A DNA stretch of 64,000 nt from Romanomermis culicivorax (taxonomy: Eukaryota; Nematoda; Enoplea; Mermithida; Mermithidae), in NCBI GenBank assembly GCA_963922205.1, contig CAWUHX010000300.1, positions 248,001 through 312,000 on the forward strand. The letters are read 5' to 3'. The notes below the pieces were generated by a model. That model saw only the letters and a list, made by a program, of their open reading frames with translations. It was not told the origin of the DNA and searched no databases. Shown here piece by piece: positions 46,741 through 57,524 of this stretch (position 1 is its first letter; every line of letters begins with the position of its first letter). The translations under genes and the position numbers were made by a program.

Positions 46741-49187
46741 TTATATTAATGTCCTCGTATAAATTAATATATAAATAGAAAAATCTATATCTTTAAGTTT
46801 TCGAGAAAAAGATTCTACTGAAGTCGCTTTTACAACGTGGTCGGGTAATGTGTTCCATGTGTGAACGACTCGTTTAGCAAAGCTATATTTGTCAACGTCA
46901 AGATGAGAATAGCCTATGTTGAGTTTAAATGAGTTTCTAGCTCTAGTAGGATTTGTACAGAAGGAACAATAATTTTCGACTGGTAGAGTAGATTTTGGGA
47001 TGATGGAGTAAGCCATAATTAGATCGAAATGAACACGTCTAGTCTCTAATCTGATAAGATTCATCTCTTTTAATCTTTGTTTGAAAAGTTAATCTTTGAT
47101 CATAAGATAATGATTTGTCAGTACTAACCCATTCTGTGAATCTCCTCAGAAATTTTTCAACTGCCACAATATCTTTAATGAGATATAGATTCCAGACTAC
47201 TGTACTGTATTCTAGAATAGGATGTACATATGTGGTGAATGCTTTTGCAAAGAGAAATTTATCTTTCGAAAAAAAGCTTCTTTTAATCAAGCCACAGACT
47301 CGCATAGCTTTATTCACTATAAAGTTAGGATGGGCACCAGAAGAAAGGTTGTCAGAAACGAAGACCCCAAGATCTTTAATAGCGGATTCCGAGTCAGGAA
47401 CAGAAACCCCATTTAGATAGTAAGGATCTTTTGGGTTGTTTTTTCCAATGTGAAGTATCGAACATTTTTCACTAGAAACAGGTAGCTGCCACAAATCAGC
47501 CCAATTACTTGAGTGAAGTAAATCGAGTTGAAGTACTTCTTTTTCAAAAGCCAGGTTGAAAATCTTTACATCATCAGCAAAAAGGAATACCTTGCTATTA
47601 GACCTATGATCAGTAATATCATTAATAAAAATTTGAAATAATGTAGGTCCAAGGACGCTGCCTTGAGGGACACCACTGATTACAGATTTGATCTCTGATA
47701 AGGAGTCATTCAGCTTAATGCATTGGGTTCTACCTGCCAAGAAAGCATGGAGCCATCTCAGTGTAGTACCTCTTATACCATAGGCATCAAGTTTAACGAG
47801 CAACTTACTAAAGTCAATATATGCAACATCGATAGTTTGCTTATTATCAATTCCTTTAGTCCAAAGATTAGTACATTCTAGTAATTGATGCGTGCAAGAT
47901 TTTCCTTTCCGAAAACCAAATTGGTAGTCACTTAATGAGCCATTAGTTCGTAAATAAGTTTGTATGTTTTTGTTTATAATAGATTCCATCGCTTTACAGG
48001 TTACGCAACAAAGCGAGATTGGTCGATAATTTTTTGCTAGAGAAATATCGCCTTTCTTGTGAATCGGGATAACGATAGCATGTTTCCATAATTTCAGCAA
48101 GGACCCCGTGTGATAAGAAACTTCAAATATAGTACTGAGAGGTTTATTGAGGACATGCTTGAGTTTCTTGAGAAAAAAGCACATAACCCATCAGGTCCTA
48201 GAGCAAGAGATGGTTCAAGTTTCCCAAGAGCTTCCAGAACAACTTCATCACTAAAAGTTACTAATCCAGTTTGGTTGTTACACCTGGGAGGAAATAAGGG
48301 TTGAGTTCCATTATCATATGTGAAAACTGAACTGAAATACTCGTTGAAGAAATTAGACATAATTTTTTTGTCATAAACATTTTCGCCATCTACATTCTTC
48401 AAACAAGGAATCGAAGAAGTCGATGAGAGCCGTGTTTTTACAAATCTATAGAAAGATTTCAAGTTTTTGGATTTCAACAAATTTGTTTCTTGGTTGGCAT
48501 AGTGACCATAAATTTTGGCCTTAACTTGAGAGCAGACAGATTTATATTGAAACTTGAGCTCATTGCTATTTACTATTTTCAGCCTTTTCCAGATTGATTT
48601 TTTCTGTGCTTGAAGTTTGGTAATATGCCGGGGTAAATATTTCATTGACGTTGATTTTTTCAATGGTACAAAAATAGAAATACATTTGTGAAGAATTGAT
48701 AATAAAGCTGAGTAAAAGTCGTCTACGGTGATACAAGTAGAAAAACAATATGCCACTGGACAGGGCCGTGCGCAGGATTTTTTCATGGGGGGGGGGCGGA
48801 CTAGATTTTTTCACTGAATGGCCCCAGAAAATGTTGATTTTACGCCAATATACTGTGTGCATACTGCCTCTATGACCGCCCCCCCCCCTTGTGCACGGCC
48901 CTGCCACTGGATATTAGAAAGATATGCTACTAACAACTCACAATTTTCTTTAGAAAATCTCTGTTTTTTGAAGTAAAACACTTAGAAGAAGTAGAACTAC
49001 CCCTGAGGGAGAAATTAATGCTGCAATGATCACTAGAAGAAAATGGGACATCAGTATCAACATCGAAGACTAGAGTGCTGGGTATACATAGAACCAAATC
49101 AAGTATGTTATTTGTACGAGTAGGTTCACTAACAACAGAAGTTAGGCCAAGATAGCGAAAACAGTTTAAGAAAGTTTGATGAGTCTC
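46741..49187 (-). pseudogene. LINE endonuclease/reverse transcriptase, frameshifted and partly deleted
   Basis: From 5' to 3': endonuclease C-terminus (49187-48930; NNILDLVLCIPSTLVF and SSSDHCSI, the catalytic-histidine region); linker and RT entry (48760-48150, LEPSLALGPDGL); RT core (48184-47039) with NYRPISL, DYQFGFRKGKSC, GVPQGSVLGP and the catalytic FADD at 47559-47582; and the C-terminal domain (47064-46741) with YSFAKRVVHTWNTLPDHVV. Frames change near 48180 and near 47050. Between AYIDFSK and LLVKLDAYGI about ten residues are missing compared with relatives, removing the region just after the first catalytic aspartate. The copy cannot be active. Confidence 0.9.
48761..48903. mobile_element. 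hAT-like MITE inside the LINE (143 bp)
   Basis: TIRs CAGGGCCGTGCGCAGG and CCTTGTGCACGGCCCTG; perfect 8-bp TSD CCACTGGA (48753-48760, 48904-48911). Runs of G and C lie just inside the ends. It separates the endonuclease block from the RT block of the LINE. Confidence 0.95.
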
Positions 49188-49511
49188 ACCAACCAAAAAT
49201 TTTGCGCCAATTAGCACAAACACTCAAAATATTTTGTGCCATTCCATATTTTTTTGTGCCAAAAACCATTTGGCACAAAAAAAACACTGAATCGAATGAC
49301 ATTTGAAATAGCGTTTCTTTTGTGCCAATTGGCACAAAGGGCCAAAAAAATTTGTGCCAAAGGCACAAAAAAAATTTTCACTCTAAAAACGTACCAAAAA
49401 CCTTGAGAAAGTTTTGTGCCAAAAGTTTGATAAAAGCTAACTAAAGATACTTTCACCGCATTAATTTGCATTGCCTGCTTTATTTTCTCGGTATTACTGC
49501 AGCTGGTGCAC

Positions 49512-50333
49512 CAGCGTTTTTTTTGTGCATGGACATTTGTGCCAATTGGCACAAGAGGCCAAAAAAATTTGTGCCAATGGCACAAAAATTTTTTTTTCAC
49601 TAGAGACATACTGAAAACTGTGGAAAAGTTTTAGGCCAAAAGTTTGATGGAAAGTTATTGTTTAACGCATTAATTTTTTGTAAAAATCGTGCCCAACCTA
49701 TTTTTCAGCTAACCATGTCAGTGAGAAGAGAAAAAACTGTGCAACAAAATAGTTCACGAAATCCCAAAAGGAAATGGAATGCTGAGACAATTTTAATAGC
49801 TCTAGAATTGTTCAGGAAGTTCAAATTGATTCAATTTTCGACTACGAACAAATATCTATCTTACATGTATATTTAACAACCATGTAAAGACTAGAGAAAA
49901 TAAAGTCGAAAATCGTGTTAATTTTCGATCGAAACATTGTGCCATTATCAACGATATCGATTTTTCTATTTGAATCAATCAAACACAAAAAGTAACAATT
50001 TCAGTTTTAAATCCGAATCTAACTGAATGAAGAGAGAATATTCAGAATTTCTTTTCACTCATCAGTCTCGACAGCCTATAAAGTTTGCTGCAACGATACT
50101 AATACAATGTTTAAAGAGAAATCGTTCGCGTTCGGGTCAAATATACGAATAGGAAATATTATATTCATTGATTCGGCGGCGCGAAGCGCCGAAATTTTTT
50201 TGCATTTTCAGCCCCTGAAACGTCCAAAAATTAAGAAAATTTAATGTTTGACCAGCCAAAAAATTTGTGCCAATTGGCACAAACGCTCAAAATTTTTTGT
50301 GCCAACACCATGTTTTGGCACAAAAAAACACTG
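49512..50333. mobile_element. Element E, copy 2, uninterrupted (822 bp)
   Basis: Ends CAGCGTTTTTTTTGTGC and GCACAAAAAAACACTG; perfect 8-bp TSD TGGTGCAC (49504-49511, 50334-50341), which matches the single TGGTGCAC in the right arm of P. This is the reference copy of family E. It contains two TTTGTGCCAATTGGCAC palindromes and the hairpin GGCGCGAAGCGCC at 50176-50188. Confidence 0.95.
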
Positions 50334-50454
50334 TGGTGCACACTACCCTATAGCGCTATAATGATAAGTGTATATACAGTATATTTGTCAGATTATCGAT
50401 TACTGTAGCAAACAGATAAACTTGCTCATCAAATTCCAAAACATCTACAAGAAG

Positions 50455-50835
50455 CTAAAAATGCGTCAAACGGCAGGGACACAAGCTTGGGAGGCTTGGG
50501 CACGACCACACGACCCGCGGGAAGTCAAGGGGTAAGGCGCCGCACAATTTCTTGCAAATTGCTTTGTTTCTTGGAATCTTTTCGAAAATTTGATCAAAAT
50601 ATTGACTACTAAAATGAGCGTTAAGTGCGGTACATTGTAACGGGCCAGGCCACATGCCCCGCGGGAGGTCAAGGGGTAAGGCACCGCACATATTCTTGCA
50701 AATTGCGCTGTTTCTTAGAATCTTTTCAACAATTTGATTAAAATATTGACTACTAAAATGAGCCTTAATGGCGACACATTGTGAAGGGCCAGGCCACATG
50801 CCCCGTGGGAGGTCAAGGGCTAAGGTGCCACACAT
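50455..50835 (-). other. In-frame 48-codon tandem repeat, left arm of P
   Basis: The 144-bp repeat unit equals 48 codons, giving an open minus-strand frame of 126 codons with PLDLPRGMWPGP, AHFSSQYFNQIVEKI and AICKNMCGA recurring. The mirror copy is at 52790-53170. No signal that it is translated; no known domain recognised. Confidence 0.5.
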
Positions 50836-50859
50836 ATTCTTGCAAAATTTTTATTTTTT

Positions 50860-52780
50860 ATGTTTTTTCTTATAATTTCTTGTTTTTTGGTTTTTTATAT
50901 TCGTTTTTTCTTCTTATTTTTTCGTGCTTTTCTTAGTTAATTTTTTAGTTAATTGTATTTTTTCTTTTTTCTCGGTTCATGTGTTTTCTTCTAAATTCTT
51001 CTATTCTTTTGCTAGCTGTCTGTTTTTACTCATTTTTTCTTTTTCTTTTTTTGTTTTTTTGTTGAGCTTTGGTTTTTAGTTTTAATAATCGCGATTTCTG
51101 TGTTTGTATTTCTTATATATTTTTTCCTTTTTGTTGTTTCTTCATTTTTACTTATTTTTAGTTTCTTATCTTTTTTTTATCTGTTTTTTCTCCAGTTTTT
51201 TTATTGAATGTTTAGTTATTTTTTGTTTATTCATTTTAATTTATCTTTTTTCAGTTTATGAATTTTGTTGAGTTGTTGTTTTTCGATTATTTTTTTTACT
51301 TTCTCGTATGTATTTATTTTTTCAGTTTTAAATATTTTCTTTCAAATTTTTGTCTTTTGCTTGCTGTCTGTTTTTATTCATTTTTTTTTAAATTTTTTTT
51401 TGTTTTTTCAGTTTATTGGTTTTAATTGAAAATTGCGTTTCTCTGTTGTTGTCTTTTATTGACTTTGTTTTTTGTCAAGTTTTTTCATTTTTTGATTTAT
51501 TTTTTTGCTTTTGTCTTTTTTGTCGGTTTAAATATGGTTTTTATTGTCAAGTTTTTTGTTATTCTATTGAAAAATTATAGTTCAAGATGTCACACAATTA
51601 TGTAATTTTTGGGAAAACACACGGCAAGCTGACTATTGAACATTTTTCCACAATTTTTGAACATAAAATTCGACGTTGATCCAAAATTAAATCTGAAAAT
51701 TGAAATTTATCCGACCACTAGAAGAAAAAAATTGAAATTAAAAAAAATTAAAAATAAAAAAAAACTTTCAACAAAAAAATTTTTTTTACCTCAAGAAAAT
51801 AAAAACAGAAAAAAATACAAACGAAAAGCAAGTGCAGCACAAAAACCATAAAATTCATAACAATGCGCAATTTTCCAGAAAAAAATTTCAGAAAACTAAA
51901 AAACGTAGAAATGAACTACAAAAAAGCGAAAAAACAGATTAAAAAATTACGAAAAAAACATTTTTTGACGTAAAATAAACCATAAAAACAAATAAAATCC
52001 AAAAAACCAAATTCTATCATGAACTCTAACTTAGCAATCAAAAAAACAAAAAATCAACAAAAAAGAGAACAAAAAAATAAAACACAAAAAACAAAAAAAT
52101 TTAATCATAAACTATAATTTCAAGCCAAAACACTAAAAAACTTGACAAAAGAACAATAAAAAACACAAAAAAGAATAAATAAGAAAAAATTAAAAAAGCG
52201 AAAAGCAGCTAACACACCAAAAATGTCAGCATAAACTACAATTTTTTATTGAAAAAACAAAAACACTTTGAAAAAATAAAAACAAAAGAAACAAAAAATG
52301 ATCATAAACTATAATTTTCACACAAAAAATGATAGAAGTCAACAAAAAACAAACTAGAAAAACGGAAGAAAAGCAAACAAAAAGAACGAAAAATAAAATC
52401 TGCAATTCTTTCTAGAAAAAAACATAGGAAACAAAAAACAGAAAGCAAGTAAAACAAAAAAACAGAAAGCAAGTGATGCACAAAAAACAAAAATGTCAGC
52501 ATAGACTATTATTTTTTATTGAAAAAACGAAAACAGTTGAAAAAATAAAACACAAATGAAGAAAAAAATAAAAAACAAAAAAATTAAAAGAAAAAGAAAA
52601 AAATGAGTAAAAACAGACAGCTAGCAAAAGAACAGAAGAATTTGGAAGGAAACACATAAAACCGAAAAAACAAAAAATACGAAAACTAAAAAATTAACTA
52701 AAAAAACACGAAAAATAAGAGGAAAAACAAATATAAAAAACAAGAAATTATAAGAAAAAAATATAAAAAATAAAAATTTT
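50860..52780. repeat. T-rich to A-rich low-complexity core of P
   Basis: Nearly all T with scattered G/A to about 51560 and nearly all A with scattered C/G from about 51700. Short matching words such as GCTAGCTGTCTGTTTTTACTC (51012-51032) and its inverse (52610-52630) prove pairing of the halves. Frames in this region are artefacts of composition. Confidence 0.8.
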
Positions 52781-52789
52781 GACAAGAAT

Positions 52790-53170
52790 ATGTGCAGCGC
52801 CTTACCCCTTGATCTCCCGCGGGGCATGTGGCCTGGCCCCTCACAATGTGCCGCCATTAACGCTCATTTTAGTAGTCAATATTATAATCAAATTGTTGAA
52901 AAGATTCGAATAAACAGCGCAATTTGCAAGAATATGTGCGGCGCCTTTCCCCTTGACCTCCCGCGGGGCATGTGGCCTGGCCCGTCACAATGTACCGCAC
53001 TTAACGCACATTTTAGTAGTCAATGTTTTAATCAAATTGTAGAAAAGATTCCAAGAAACAGGGCAATTTGCAAGAAATTGTGCGGCGCCTTACCCCTTGA
53101 CCTCCCGCGGGTCGTGTGGTCGTGCCCAAGCCTCCCAAGCTGGTGTCCCTGCCGTTTGACGCATTTTTAG
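52790..53170 (+). other. In-frame 48-codon tandem repeat, right arm of P
   Basis: Mirror of 50455-50835: three units of 144 bp, open for 126 codons in the plus direction, ending CPSLPSWCPCRLTHF. Amino acid differences between the two arms are few. Confidence 0.5.
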
Positions 53171-53896
53171 CTTCTTGTAGCTATTTTGAAATTTGATGAG
53201 CAAGTTGATCTTTTTGCTACAGTAATCGGTAATCTGATAAATAAACTGTATATACGCTTATCATTATAAAGCTATAGGGTAGTGTGCACCAGCTGCAGTA
53301 ATACTATTTTCTCTAACAACGTGAGTGAGATAAGAAAAAATGATCTAGAAAACGGTTTCTGCGATCCGAAAAGAAATTTAATGCTGCGAAAATTCAGATA
53401 TTTTTATGGACTTTTTGTCATCAAGTTTTCCTTTGTCTTTTCGGCTTCCTTCGTAGCAACTATTAAAGACTGGATTAGGATGTCTTGTCTATAATTGCTT
53501 ACTCGTGAAAATAGCTAAGTCGAAAGTCGCTTCGCATAAATTTTTTGTTGGATAATTGTGCCAAAAATGTCAATTTTTTGTTTGAATCAAACACCAAAAA
53601 TATAAGTTTTGGTTCTCAATCCAACTGAATCATACCTGTACTTGGGGGGTTGGGGGGGGACCCCCCACAACTTGGCCAACCCAGTCTTACCCAAAATCAT
53701 TTACCCCCCCCCCCCCCCAGTTGAGAAATTTTGCGTTTTTAGCCCCTAAAATGACTAAAGGTCAAGGAAATTTAGCCTTGGACCAGTCAAAAAAATTGTG
53801 CCGATTGGCAGAAACGCTGAAAATTTTTCGTGCCATTCCAAATTTTTTTGTGCCAAAAACCATGTTTTGGCACAAAAAAAAAACACTGATTTGAAA

Positions 53897-56800
53897 GACG
53901 AATTATTTCGTTTATTCTACAGTAGGTTCAGGCGAATTGATGAAGTGCAAAACCCGTAAAAACTTGATTTTTGAAAATACAAAGGTGTTGCAGACAAATT
54001 ATCTCGAGAATACATTTTCCAACGTTTCATAAGCTTCTGTATATAAAAATTCTCCAGTGTTATGCACCGAATGCACAAAAATAACGCTCGGTCATTTATT
54101 AATCATTAATTTTCAGTATTCACTCTAGATTTTGTTGTAAATTGAGAACTTTCATCAAATTTAATGAATTCTCTGTCGCTTAACGTTTTCCAAGCTTGGT
54201 GAACACTAATTTTCTGATTGGGAGACGATGGATACACGATTTTCGGTTGAAAATGTAAAGCGTTTATTTTAGGGATAAGGGTTGAAAACATACAGGCACG
54301 TTGGGGGTGGGGGTTTGGGGGGGGGGGTATTGACCCCCAGCGGATTTTTATTGACCCCGAGCAGATTCTTGCTAACCCCCAGCAGATTTGACTCCGCCAT
54401 CAATGATTGAAAAGTTGACGAAGGGGAATGAGCAAGATAGAAGAGAAAGTCGTCATAAAAAATGGAAATGATGCTGTGTAGTTTAACAATTTTTTAAACA
54501 AAGCATACTTGATTCCAAAGGAGTAACATTAAAACTTTAATTGCTGTCTAAGCAAATTATTTCAAATATCTAACTGATATAGTTGTAAGACTATGCTGTT
54601 TGGATGTTAGACGTCGTTTCTAAGACCTTTCTTTTCATTATCAAGAAGAAAAAAATTTTGTATTCCACGCCCTGTCCTGGCTGACCCCCAGCAGAATTTC
54701 GACGCTGTGCATGTACGGTTGAAAAGACCCTTTTTCCAGCGATCTAGAATATCAAAATCTATACCCTATTTTTTAAATGCTTGTAACCGAAAAAAGATGA
54801 GATGAAGTATACATTGCTTCTTCAATTGCCGCGCGTTCGCACACTATACTGTATAACGGAAAAAAGGCGCTAGTTGAAGTTATTGACGGAATTGAAAGCT
54901 ATATTTGTTAGGAAGAAAGTTGGAAATGAGAAAAAAATTTGGCACAGGGTTCTCATTTAATGCAAAAAATTTGTGCGTTAAGATCATGATACAATTGGTG
55001 TGCTTCAGAAAGTTGAAATCTTAAAATCCGGCGCATCGCTGGTCATTTACTTTGCTTTTCGGTACAGAGCGAATATTTTTTTTAGCAGTGCAAATTTTTT
55101 TTTTGGACATTTCTCGCACACCGGACGGAAATTATTTTTAAAAGTTCTCAAGTTTAGTTAGGAGTTTAGTCACAGTTTACCGCGACCGGTTAAACGATTC
55201 CTAACATACAGTGAAAAACGATATTATCTCAGCACGAAATTCCGCATGCGTACTAACTTTCAGCATTTTTGCGTTACAAGCATTTGAAATAAAACAGACT
55301 ATAGAAATTGAGTCAATTGAAATCCATAACTCTTCAGCTCTAATCATAGAAATGTCAGAAGCAACCATTAATTTTGCTCAATCATTTTAAAATAATGCTG
55401 CTGCGATAGAAAAACAGATACGTTTTAGGATTTTCCTCCCAATCTACAATTGCCCTCATTTTACACATTTTTCAAATTATGTCAATTTGAAACGGAAAAA
55501 TTTCGTGTGCGGAAAAAATTGAGTAATTTCCATACATTGCAAGGTGTGTGAGAAAAAACTCGGATGTTTATCCGCTTTCAATTTGGATGTTTGACACCCG
55601 AATGTTACTCGAGAAATATCAGGGAAAAAACAATATCAGGGAAAATTTACTTCTGTAATAGTGTTTTGTGATAAGTCAAAACGAAACCATAGAAAACTAG
55701 ATACATGAATGGCTCTCAGCGTCAAAAACTACCATACATATATTTTCTTGAGGTCACTTCCTCATTACATTCACAACAGAGCTAAATCGTTTAACACTGC
55801 GTCATGGGACGAAACGGTCAGTTTTTCTGTTTACCAATCATGAACGAGAAATTCTCTTCATTCATTACAGTAATGAGCTTTGCTAATTTTTCCATGTTGA
55901 ATTTAATTTCATGGGGTCGATGTACCGATAATTTTGAAATGAATAAAGAATAACTTATAACTGTAATCAATAAAATAATTCTTTCGGCAGAGATCGGCGA
56001 ACAGAACAGCTGAAAATTTCTGTCAGTAACCTGGTTAAATGCTGAAAATTCCCCAGTACTAATGGGGCATCGATGCAGTTCTGTTTAAATCGAAAATGGA
56101 TAAGCATGATAATTTTTTAATAATTTTGTACTGTCAATCTCATGAAGAAATTATGTATCAAACTGAACCCACTTTTATGATTTTTGCTGCGTTCATCATT
56201 TTAAATTATGGGCCCATTGTCATTACATTCAACGTTTTTCTTATCGCAAATAACCAAAAGTGACTTGAGATTTACACTTGTCCAATAAATAATCACATGC
56301 AAGGCTGATTAAGTCAAAAATTGCCATAGAAAACATGATATTATCGATCATATGTAGCCCAAAACAGTATCGGTCGATATTTAAAAAAGTCAATTATCAG
56401 CGGATGCCAATACATCGATCGTTCACTACTCTCGTTCACTACCTTCATGGGAAAACTACCGAGGAAATTTTATTTTTGAAATATATGTAATGACTAAATT
56501 AATCTCATGTAGAGTAAAATTTTATTTGTTTTTTCTTCTATGAGTGAAAATGATCAATTGAATTTTTTCACCCATGACCTTCAATGCACAGAGGTATCCT
56601 AGATAACAGTTAAAATCAGGAGTCCTTTTTCCTCTTTCGGGTCGGGTCAGAAAATATGGGGGAGGATGCCGGGACAAAAGGTTCATTACATCCCTAATCG
56701 ATAGATTTATTTGTGGGATTCCATTTTTTGCTGCAAAGTATTTGCCATGTCTATTCTAAAAAATTACCAGACGATGAAAAATTTGAACTTATTGGACTTG

Positions 56801-57524
56801 CTTGTGAAAAAGAATTCCTGTGGAACGTTTAATCCCCTGATTACAATGACGTAAGGAAACACCGTGCCTATAAAGAAATTCGGGACGAACTCAGTATTCG
56901 GTCTTAATTTTATGGATCATGGAAAGTTCATCATACATGAAAAGAAATATTCATAAGTTATGCATTTTATGGGAAAAATTTGCTCGCGAAGTATGAACCA
57001 ACTCCGAGCATCCTCGGCAAGAAAGCTGCCCGCCGAACATCTTCAAGCATGCTCGGGGTAAATTTGTTCGCCGAGCAGAAGACACCGGGCTTAAGTCGTA
57101 TTTATTATTCACGGCATGGTCACGGCAGTTGACATCAAATTTCAGAACACGTGACATGCGATCAATCATATTTAACGCCAATTTTTCGGGACACTGATTG
57201 GTTATGGTCGCCATGGCTGCACCGTGAAGTATAAATGCCACTTAGACGGAATAGTGTTATCCTATAAGTAGATCACTTCCTACCCTCCGTTGTTATGTTT
57301 TATGAAGATGATGGGCAAAGATTACGCATTTGCCATAGGATCAGACTATTCTGACATAGTGAATTCTGCTCCCTTAGAATTTTATTTTTTATGAAGCGTG
57401 ATTTGAACGTGGTGAATTAATTTTCTGTCCAGAAATGAAATGAAAAGTGAAAAAAGAAAGGCTAAAAACTCCGAATAATCTATTTATTTGACATTGTATG
57501 TCACTACTTCGCATCAAATGGTAC
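53897..57524. other. 3.6 kb without recognised genes
   Basis: 54296-54400 and 54675-54700 share a CCCCCAGCAGA-type repeated word following a G-rich tract. 56995-57090 is a GC-richer patch with several GCTCGGC/GCCGAGC inverted words (CCGAGCATCCTCGGC, GCATGCTCGGGG, CGCCGAGCAG). No protein family, tRNA or rRNA could be supported on either strand. Confidence 0.5.

Larger units (their letters stand above)
46448..49187 (-). mobile_element. CR1/Jockey-type LINE, 5' truncated, inserted in E1
   Basis: A minus-strand retrotransposon of about 2.7 kb. Both borders fall within E1: the sequence AATTTAATG on the left and ACCAACCAAAAATTTTG on the right are adjacent in E2. Only the last part of the endonuclease domain is present, so it is 5' truncated, the usual outcome of target-primed reverse transcription. 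A 143-bp MITE interrupts it at 48761-48903. Confidence 0.9.
45116..49289. mobile_element. hAT-like element E, copy 1, broken by a LINE and two MITEs
   Basis: Left end CAGCGTTTTTTGTGCACGG, right end GGCACAAAAAAAACACTG; the 8-bp TSD AATCGAAT flanks the whole 4.2 kb (45108-45115, 49290-49297). Taking out K3, K4 and the LINE restores continuity with the uninterrupted copy E2. The family carries repeated TTTGTGCCAATTGGCACAAA palindromes and a GGCGCGAAGCGCC hairpin (46380-46393). No coding capacity. Confidence 0.85.
49490..53305. mobile_element. Giant palindromic foldback element P (about 3 kb without insert)
   Basis: Ends GGTATTACTGCAGCTGG and CCAGCTGCAGTAATACT are inverted; TSD ATTTTCTC is perfect (49482-49489, 53306-53313). 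Arms pair from the ends inward for at least 550 bp with high identity, and recognisable pairing continues to beyond 51000 and 52600. Arms contain 144-bp tandem units with CCCCTTGACCTCCCGCGGGG. The left half of the core (50850-51560) is T-rich on the plus strand, the right half (51700-52780) A-rich, so the strands are strongly asymmetric around a centre near 51620. Element E2 is inserted 22 bases inside the left end. Confidence 0.9.
49309..53888. mobile_element. Element E, copy 3, split by palindrome P
   Basis: Starts TAGCGTTTCTTTTGTGCC and ends GGCACAAAAAAAAAACACTG; perfect 8-bp TSD ATTTGAAA (49301-49308, 53889-53896). The left part runs to 49489 and the right part from 53306; removing P restores alignment with E1 and E2 across ATTTTCTCTAACAACGTGAG. 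A truncated MITE K (53631 to about 53722) with its left end CATACCTGTACTTGG has also hit the right part. Confidence 0.87.

Noticed and set aside
47115-47420. Plus-strand frames across the LINE
   Set aside because: Antisense shadows of the reverse transcriptase on the minus strand, whose motifs are unambiguous.
51636-52857. Lys/Asn-rich and Phe/Leu-rich frames in the core of palindrome P
   Set aside because: Pure consequence of poly-A and poly-T composition.
56951-57241. 96-codon minus frame in a GC-richer patch
   Set aside because: No domain or splice context; the patch contains short inverted GCTCGGC words that suggest a degraded element rather than a gene.
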